Source: Cryobacterium arcticum (GTDB taxonomy: Bacteria > Actinomycetota > Actinomycetes > Actinomycetales > Microbacteriaceae). From it: a stretch of 64,000 bases of DNA. Positions within the stretch are counted from its first letter, which is position 1; each line of letters begins with the position of its first letter. Below the pieces are notes generated by a model. That model searched no databases, had not been told where the DNA came from, and saw nothing but the letters and a program-made list of their open reading frames with translations. Below, piece after piece: positions 59,682 through 64,000 of the stretch. The stretch covers positions 186,001 through 250,000 of the forward strand of contig NZ_CP016282.1 of the NCBI RefSeq assembly GCF_001679725.1, read 5' to 3'. The position numbers and the translations under genes are program-made.

Positions 59682-60530
59682 ATGACTTCGACCGCACCCG
59701 TCACCCTGCCCGCCATCGCCTTCCTGGGCGCCGGATCGATGGCCAGGGCGGTCTTAGCGGGCCTGCTCAAGCCCACGGTCACGGTGACCGGCGGCATCCG
59801 CACCACCAACCGGTCGGCCGCCAAGGCCGCCGAACTGGCCGGCACCACGGGTGTGACGGCCTGGGCCACCGAGACGGAGCCCGACGCCAACCGGCTCGCC
59901 GTGGCCGGCGCGGGCATCGTGATCGTGGCGGTCAAGCCCGCCATGGTGCCCGACCTGCTCGCCGAGATCGCCGACAGCCTTGAGCCGGGCACCCTTGTCG
60001 TGAGCGTCGCGGCTGGCGTGACCATCGCCACCTTCGAGAAGCACCTGCCCGCGACGGTGGCCGTGATCCGGTCGATGCCGAACACGCCAGCCGTGGTGGG
60101 CATGGCTGTTACCGGGCTGAGCGCCGGCACCCGGTCCACGGCCGAGCAGATGGCGCTGGCGACGGCGTTGTTCGAAACCGTGGGGGAGGTACTGGTGGTG
60201 TCCGAAGACAAGATCGACGCGCTGAGCACCATTTCCGGGTCCGGTCCGGCGTATGTCTTCTACCTCATCGAGCAGCTCACCCTGACGGCCATCGACAAGG
60301 GGTTCACGCCAGCCGAGGCAGCCACCATGGTCAACGGCACGTTCCTCGGCGCGAGCGCGCTGCTGGCCGTCTCCGACCTCACGCCCACCGAGCTGCGCCG
60401 CCAGGTGACGAGCCCCAAAGGCACCACCGAGCGGGCCGTGCAGCAGCTCGAGACCGGGGGGCTCAAGGAGCTGTTCGACCGGGCCACGGATGCCGCGCTG
60501 GCGCGGGCCCGGGAGCTCGCCGCGTCCTAA
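59682..60530 (+). CDS. proC: Pyrroline-5-carboxylate reductase
   Basis: A 282-residue enzyme for the last step of proline synthesis. AIAFLGAGSMARAVLAGLLK binds NAD(P)H; VIVAVKPAMVPDLLAEIADS, VIRSMPNTPAVVGMAVTGLS and the signature STISGSGPAYVFYLIEQLTL follow, with TSPKGTTERAVQQLETGG closing the active site. The ATG at 59682 matches the family length. It is directly followed by the 1-kb repeat array, which separates it from the convergent potassium-uptake genes. Confidence 0.94.
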   Translation: MTSTAPVTLPAIAFLGAGSMARAVLAGLLKPTVTVTGGIRTTNRSAAKAAELAGTTGVTAWATETEPDANRLAVAGAGIVIVAVKPAMVPDLLAEIADSLEPGTLVVSVAAGVTIATFEKHLPATVAVIRSMPNTPAVVGMAVTGLSAGTRSTAEQMALATALFETVGEVLVVSEDKIDALSTISGSGPAYVFYLIEQLTLTAIDKGFTPAEAATMVNGTFLGASALLAVSDLTPTELRRQVTSPKGTTERAVQQLETGGLKELFDRATDAALARARELAAS

Positions 60531-61544
60531 GCGCCGCCTCCCCAGGTTTCGACAAGCTCAACCAGCGTGTGGTCGCGACCATTTCATGGGTCGCGACCAG
60601 TACGTCGGTCGAGCTTGTCGAGACCTCGTGGGCCGGTCTCTGAGCGCACGTCACCAGGTTTCGACAAGCTCAACCACCGTGTGGTCGCGACCAGTACGTC
60701 GGTCGAGCTTGTCGAGACCCCGTGGGCCGGCCTCTGAACGCACGTCACCGGGTTTCGACAAGCTCAACCACCGTGTGGTCGCGACGGCTTTATGGGTCGC
60801 GACCAGTACGTCGGTCGAGCTTGTCGAGACCTCGTGGGCCGGCCTCTGAACGCTCGTCACTGGGTTTCGGCAGGCTCAACCAGCGTGTGGTCGCGCCCGT
60901 TTCATGGGTCGCGACCAGTACGTCGGTCGAGCTTGTCGAGACCTCGTGGGCCGGCCTCTGAACGCACGTCACCGGGTTTCGACAAGCTCAACCACCGTGT
61001 GGTCGCGACGGCTTTATGAGTCGCGACCAGTACGTCGGTCGAGCTTGTCGAGACCTCGTGGCCCGGCCTCTGAATGCTCGTCACTGGGTTTCGACAGGCT
61101 CAACCACCGTGTGGTCGCGACCAGTACGTCGGTCGAGCTTGTCGAGACCTCGTGGGCCGGCCTCTGAACGCACGTCACCGGGTTTCGACAAGCTCAACCG
61201 GCGTGTGGTCGCGACCAGTACGTCGGTCGAGCTTGTCGAGACCTCGTGGGCCGGCTTCTGAACGCACGTCACCGGGTTTCGACAAGCTCAACCACCGTGT
61301 GGTCGCGACCAGTACGTCGGTCGAGCTTGTCGAGACCTCGTGGGCCGGCCTCTGAACGCTCGTCACTGGGTTTCGACAAGCTCAACCACCGTGTGGTCGC
61401 GACGGCTTTATGGGTCGCGACCAGTACGTCGGTCGAGCTTGTCGAGACCTCGTGGGCCGGCCTCTGAACGCACGTCACCGGGTTTCGACAAGCTCAACCG
61501 GCGTGTGGTTGCGCCGGGTTTCGACAGGCTCAACCGGCGCGTGG
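60531..61544. repeat. 1-kb hairpin repeat array, nine units of 94 or 112 bp
   Basis: No gene. Each unit has a left arm GGTTTCGACAAGCTCAACC, then GTGTGGTCGCGACC, GTCGGTCGAGCTTGTCGAGACC-type right arm (GGTCGAGCTTGTCGAGACC) and a joining segment with GTGGGCCGGCCTCTGAACGC. Left and right arms are nearly complementary. Right arms start at about 60607, 60701, 60813, 60925, 61037, 61131, 61225, 61319 and 61431: spacing 94, 112, 112, 112, 94, 94, 94, 112. The two lengths differ by an 18-bp insert (GGCTTTATG plus GGTCGCGAC). Two extra left arms end the array near 61480 and 61517. The convergent genes on both sides make this a 3'-3' region. Confidence 0.92.
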
Positions 61545-62216
61545 TTAGGAGCCGAGGGCCGCGAAACGCTCGATGTCGCCCTCGGTGCCGGCGACGATGA
61601 TGAGGTCGTGATTGGACACGACGGTCTCGGCAGTGGCGTAGGTGAACGGCCGGCCGGGGCTCTTCACGCCCACGACCGTGACCTTGTGCTTGGTGCGCAC
61701 GCCGGACTCGGTGAGGTTGAGCCCGCGGATCGGCTTGGGCGGGTACATCTTCACGAGCGCGAAGTCATCATCGAATTCGATGAAGTCCAGCATCCGCCCC
61801 GACACCAGGTGCGCGACGCGCTCGCCGGAGTCGGCCTCGGGGTAGATCACGTGGTTGGCGCCGATGCGCTCGAGGATCTTGCCGTGCGACTGGGAGATGG
61901 CCTTCGCCCAGATCTGCGGAATCTGCAGGTCGACGAGGTTAGCGACGATGAGCACGCTGGCCTCCACCGACGAGCCCACGGCGCACACGGCCACCGAGAA
62001 GTCCTGGGCGCCGATCTGGCGGAGCGCGTCGATGGACTTGGCGTCGGCCTGCACGGCGTGGGTGACCCGCTCGGACCACTTCTGCACGAGCGCCTCGCTG
62101 CTGTCCACGGCGAGGACCTCACGGCCCAGACGGTCGAGCTTGCCGGCAGTCGCGGCACCGAACCGACCCAGTCCAATGATCAGAACGGGGGCGTCGTGCT
62201 TGATCCGGTCAACCAA
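61545..62216 (-). CDS. Potassium uptake regulatory subunit (TrkA/KtrA type)
   Basis: A 223-residue soluble protein: an RCK-N domain (APVLIIGLGRFGAATAGKLD, the GxGxxG NAD/ATP turn, then VLAVDSSEALVQKW) and an RCK-C/TrkA-C domain from about residue 140 (GLNLTESGVRTKHKVTVVGV). One RCK unit, not two, indicates a KtrA/TrkA-half-type gating subunit forming an octamer with the membrane protein. It overlaps the upstream membrane subunit gene by 8 bp. Binds nucleotides or c-di-AMP in related systems; not visible here. Confidence 0.88.
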   Translation of the reverse strand: MVDRIKHDAPVLIIGLGRFGAATAGKLDRLGREVLAVDSSEALVQKWSERVTHAVQADAKSIDALRQIGAQDFSVAVCAVGSSVEASVLIVANLVDLQIPQIWAKAISQSHGKILERIGANHVIYPEADSGERVAHLVSGRMLDFIEFDDDFALVKMYPPKPIRGLNLTESGVRTKHKVTVVGVKSPGRPFTYATAETVVSNHDLIIVAGTEGDIERFAALGS

Positions 62217-63693
62217 CGATGGGCCTTTCCTCGGGGCGTTTGAACAACTGTCTGCTTTGGCTCGCTGCCAGCGCCGCCGCGAGAGTCACTGTACCAACCC
62301 GGCCCATGAACATCGTCGCGGCCAGAACGTAGACCCCCTCGGGTGGCAGCTCGGCGGTCAGCCCCGTCGACAGCCCCACGGTCGCGAACGCCGAGATCAC
62401 ATCAAAAAGCACGACGTCAAGCGCCTGCTTGGAGATGTGCAGGATCAGGATGCTCGACACGGCGACCGTGGTCGCGCCCCACAGCACCACGCTGACCGCC
62501 AGGCGCAGGATGTCGCTGGGGATGCGGCGGCCGAAGGCCTCCATCTGCTCCTTGCCCTGGGCCTCGGCGAAGGCGGCCAGGAACAGCACCGCGAGGGTGG
62601 TCACCTTGATGCCGCCGGCGGTGGAGGCCGAGCCGCCACCGATGAACATCAGCATGTCGCTGAGCAGCAGGCTGGAACCGTGCAGGTCGGCGATGTCGAT
62701 GGTGGCGAAACCGCCGGACCGGGTCATCACCGACATGAACATGGATTGGAAGATGGTGTCGCCGGCGTTCAAGGACCCAAAGGTCTTCGGGTTGTCGAAC
62801 TCCAGAATGATGTAGAAGATCATGCCGATGACCAGCAGCAGAACCGTAGTCCAAAGGGTGAGCTTCACGTGCACCGACCAGCGACGGGGTGTGCGCCAGT
62901 GCCTGGCGAAGGTCATCAGCACCGGGAAGCCCAGGCTGCCCAGGAACACGCCGGTCATCAGGGCGCCGAGGAACCAGTAGTCATTGGCGAACTGGCCGAT
63001 GCCCTCCGCATTCGGGCTGAACCCGGTGTTGGTGAAGGCCATCGCGGCGTAATAGATGCTCTGCCAGAGGGCCTCGCCGGTGGGCACGCCGTCGATCAGC
63101 ATCCGCGGGAACAAGAGCAGGGCGACGGCCGCCTCGATGGCCAGAGTGCTGATGGCCACCGTGAGCAGCAGGCTGCCGACCTCACCGAGCCGCACGGCCT
63201 GACCCTCATTGACCGGGCCCATGTGGATGCGCGACGGGTTCGAGTCGCTGGCCGCCATGAGCTTGGCGCGCAGGCCCAGGCGGCGGGAGATGACCAGGCC
63301 CATCAGGGATGCCAGGGTCAGCACCCCCATGCCGCCGATGTTGACGCCGACGACGACGAGAACGTTGCCGAATGCCGACCAGTGCGTGGCCATGTCCACC
63401 GTGCTCAGGCCGGTGACGCAAATCACCGACACGGCAGTGAACACGGCGTCGTGCAGCGGGGTTTCCGTGTCGCCAGCGGAGGCAATCGGCAAGGAGAACA
63501 GCAGGGTGAAGAGCAGGATCAGTGCGGTGAACACGAACAGCGCGAACCGGGACGGCGACTTGCGCACGATCCCATCGACAGAATCGCGGATGCGTCCGTA
63601 CCAGGTGTTGGAATGGCTGCTGAACCGGGCGTTAGGGGTTTGCGTCTTCACTCGAATCCCCGAACTGGATGGTGGTCGATGACAAGTTGTCAT
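62209..63693 (-). CDS. Potassium uptake membrane subunit (TrkH/KtrB type)
   Basis: A 494-residue (or shorter) channel-like protein with four M1-P-M2 repeats. Pore loops show the conserved Gly: VSVICVTGLSTVDM, MAFTNTGFSPNAEG, MTRSGGFATIDIAD and ISAFATVGLSTGLT. KSPSRFALFVFTALILLFTL is the first helix. The ATG at 63693 gives a 50-residue polar leader; the GTG at 63651 is a reasonable alternative. Partner of the RCK subunit downstream. Confidence 0.9.
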   Translation of the reverse strand: MTTCHRPPSSSGIRVKTQTPNARFSSHSNTWYGRIRDSVDGIVRKSPSRFALFVFTALILLFTLLFSLPIASAGDTETPLHDAVFTAVSVICVTGLSTVDMATHWSAFGNVLVVVGVNIGGMGVLTLASLMGLVISRRLGLRAKLMAASDSNPSRIHMGPVNEGQAVRLGEVGSLLLTVAISTLAIEAAVALLLFPRMLIDGVPTGEALWQSIYYAAMAFTNTGFSPNAEGIGQFANDYWFLGALMTGVFLGSLGFPVLMTFARHWRTPRRWSVHVKLTLWTTVLLLVIGMIFYIILEFDNPKTFGSLNAGDTIFQSMFMSVMTRSGGFATIDIADLHGSSLLLSDMLMFIGGGSASTAGGIKVTTLAVLFLAAFAEAQGKEQMEAFGRRIPSDILRLAVSVVLWGATTVAVSSILILHISKQALDVVLFDVISAFATVGLSTGLTAELPPEGVYVLAATMFMGRVGTVTLAAALAASQSRQLFKRPEERPIVG

Positions 63694-63726
63694 GGTACCC
63701 GCACCGGGAATGACTAGCCTTGGGGC

Positions 63727-64000
63727 ATGGCAGACATCTTTGGCGTGGTGGCGGACTCGACCCGACGCGATATCTTACGCATTCTCCTCGAGCGCTACAA
63801 CCAGTCCAGCGCTGCCCAGGGGGAACTGAGCGTTTCCGACATCGTCAATTCCCTCGGCCTGAGCCAGCCGACGGTCTCCAAGCACCTCAAGGTGCTGCGT
63901 GAGGCCGGCCTGGTCGGCGTGCGCGAAGAGGGGCAGCACCGCTACTACCACCTCGACTACGCGCCGCTCGAGGAGATCGAGGATTGGCTGATCCCGTTCC
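63727..64000 (+). CDS. ArsR-family winged-helix regulator (3' end outside window)
   Basis: 91 codons are visible. MADIFGVVADSTRRDILRIL opens an ArsR/HTH_5 fold, and VSDIVNSLGLSQPTVSKHLK is the recognition helix-turn-helix with VLREAGLVGVREEGQHRYYH as the wing. No metal-binding ELCVCD motif is present in the visible part, so a non-metal ArsR type is likely. It is divergent from the potassium genes, with 33 bp between the starts. The remainder lies beyond the right edge. Confidence 0.88.
   Translation, partial: MADIFGVVADSTRRDILRILLERYNQSSAAQGELSVSDIVNSLGLSQPTVSKHLKVLREAGLVGVREEGQHRYYHLDYAPLEEIEDWLIPF

Noticed and set aside
60531..61544. CRISPR array
   Set aside because: Regular spacing invites the idea, but the whole 94/112-bp unit is repeated, there are no unique spacers and no cas genes.
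60490..61600. Many 60-90-residue open frames on both strands across the proC-trk gap
   Set aside because: They are translations of the repeat units (VSTSSTTV, VELVETSWAGL) with no start signals or coding bias; the region is non-coding repeat.

Overview
The window is about 64 kb of high-GC, densely coded DNA from an actinobacterium, most likely a Microbacteriaceae member such as Cryobacterium or a relative. That placement is inferred from composition, frequent GTG/TTG starts, ATGA stop-start overlaps, the gene content (LCP protein, DUF222/HNH protein, LASTG surface protein, F420-type LLM oxidoreductase, no ATPase next to the sugar ABC genes) and GGTTTCGACAAGCTCAACC-type intergenic repeats. No species can be named from sequence alone.

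Layout. 0-9.2 kb: a partial PfpI-family gene, a small membrane protein, then an L-rhamnose catabolic operon on the minus strand (rhaI, bifunctional aldolase/dehydrogenase, rhaB) with a decayed rhaM remnant and a divergent LacI regulator, followed by a MarR/MFS pair. 9.3-13.5 kb: an alpha/beta hydrolase, a lipoate ligase-family protein, a GNAT protein, an orphan DNA methyltransferase and an LLM oxidoreductase. 13.5-18.2 kb: a LacI/CebR-like regulator facing a three-gene oligosaccharide ABC importer with twin operators and an internal mRNA hairpin. 18.4-23.9 kb: a frameshifted DUF222/HNH gene, an NAD(P)-binding protein, then a cell-wall set (VanY-like peptidase and two paralogous amidase-domain proteins). 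23.9-35.5 kb: housekeeping genes (pgm, pheA, a lipid kinase, serS, HAD), two tRNA-Ser genes flanking an LCP gene, a LicD-methyltransferase fusion with a coiled-coil partner, DUF389 and a phosphoesterase.

35.5-46.5 kb: a GGDEF/EAL protein, an FBP zinc-finger protein, an NmrA/HxlR divergent pair, a carboxylesterase/flavodoxin pair with a LacI-type operator, a membrane protein, and a compact TetR-controlled operon (unknown protein, class III aminotransferase, MFS exporter). 46.7-51.7 kb: a deaminase, two adjacent secreted repetitive proteins (one with six chaplin-like repeats and a LASTG sorting signal), a DHA2 exporter and tRNA-Arg. 51.8-64 kb: glutaminase, Nudix, DUF1918, MarR, a glycolipid-binding protein, a winged-helix regulator, upp, tadA, a glutamine amidotransferase, a cation efflux protein, proC, a potassium uptake pair and a partial ArsR gene.

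The least ordinary parts are the 1-kb hairpin repeat array between proC and the potassium genes, with a related 51-bp array near 55 kb; a second dispersed hairpin family; the chaplin-like/LASTG pair; the LicD-methyltransferase fusion; the TetR-aminotransferase-MFS operon; and the truncated rhaM joined to an operator. Functions come from motif reading and family knowledge; no database search was run. Hand-counted positions could be off by a base or so.
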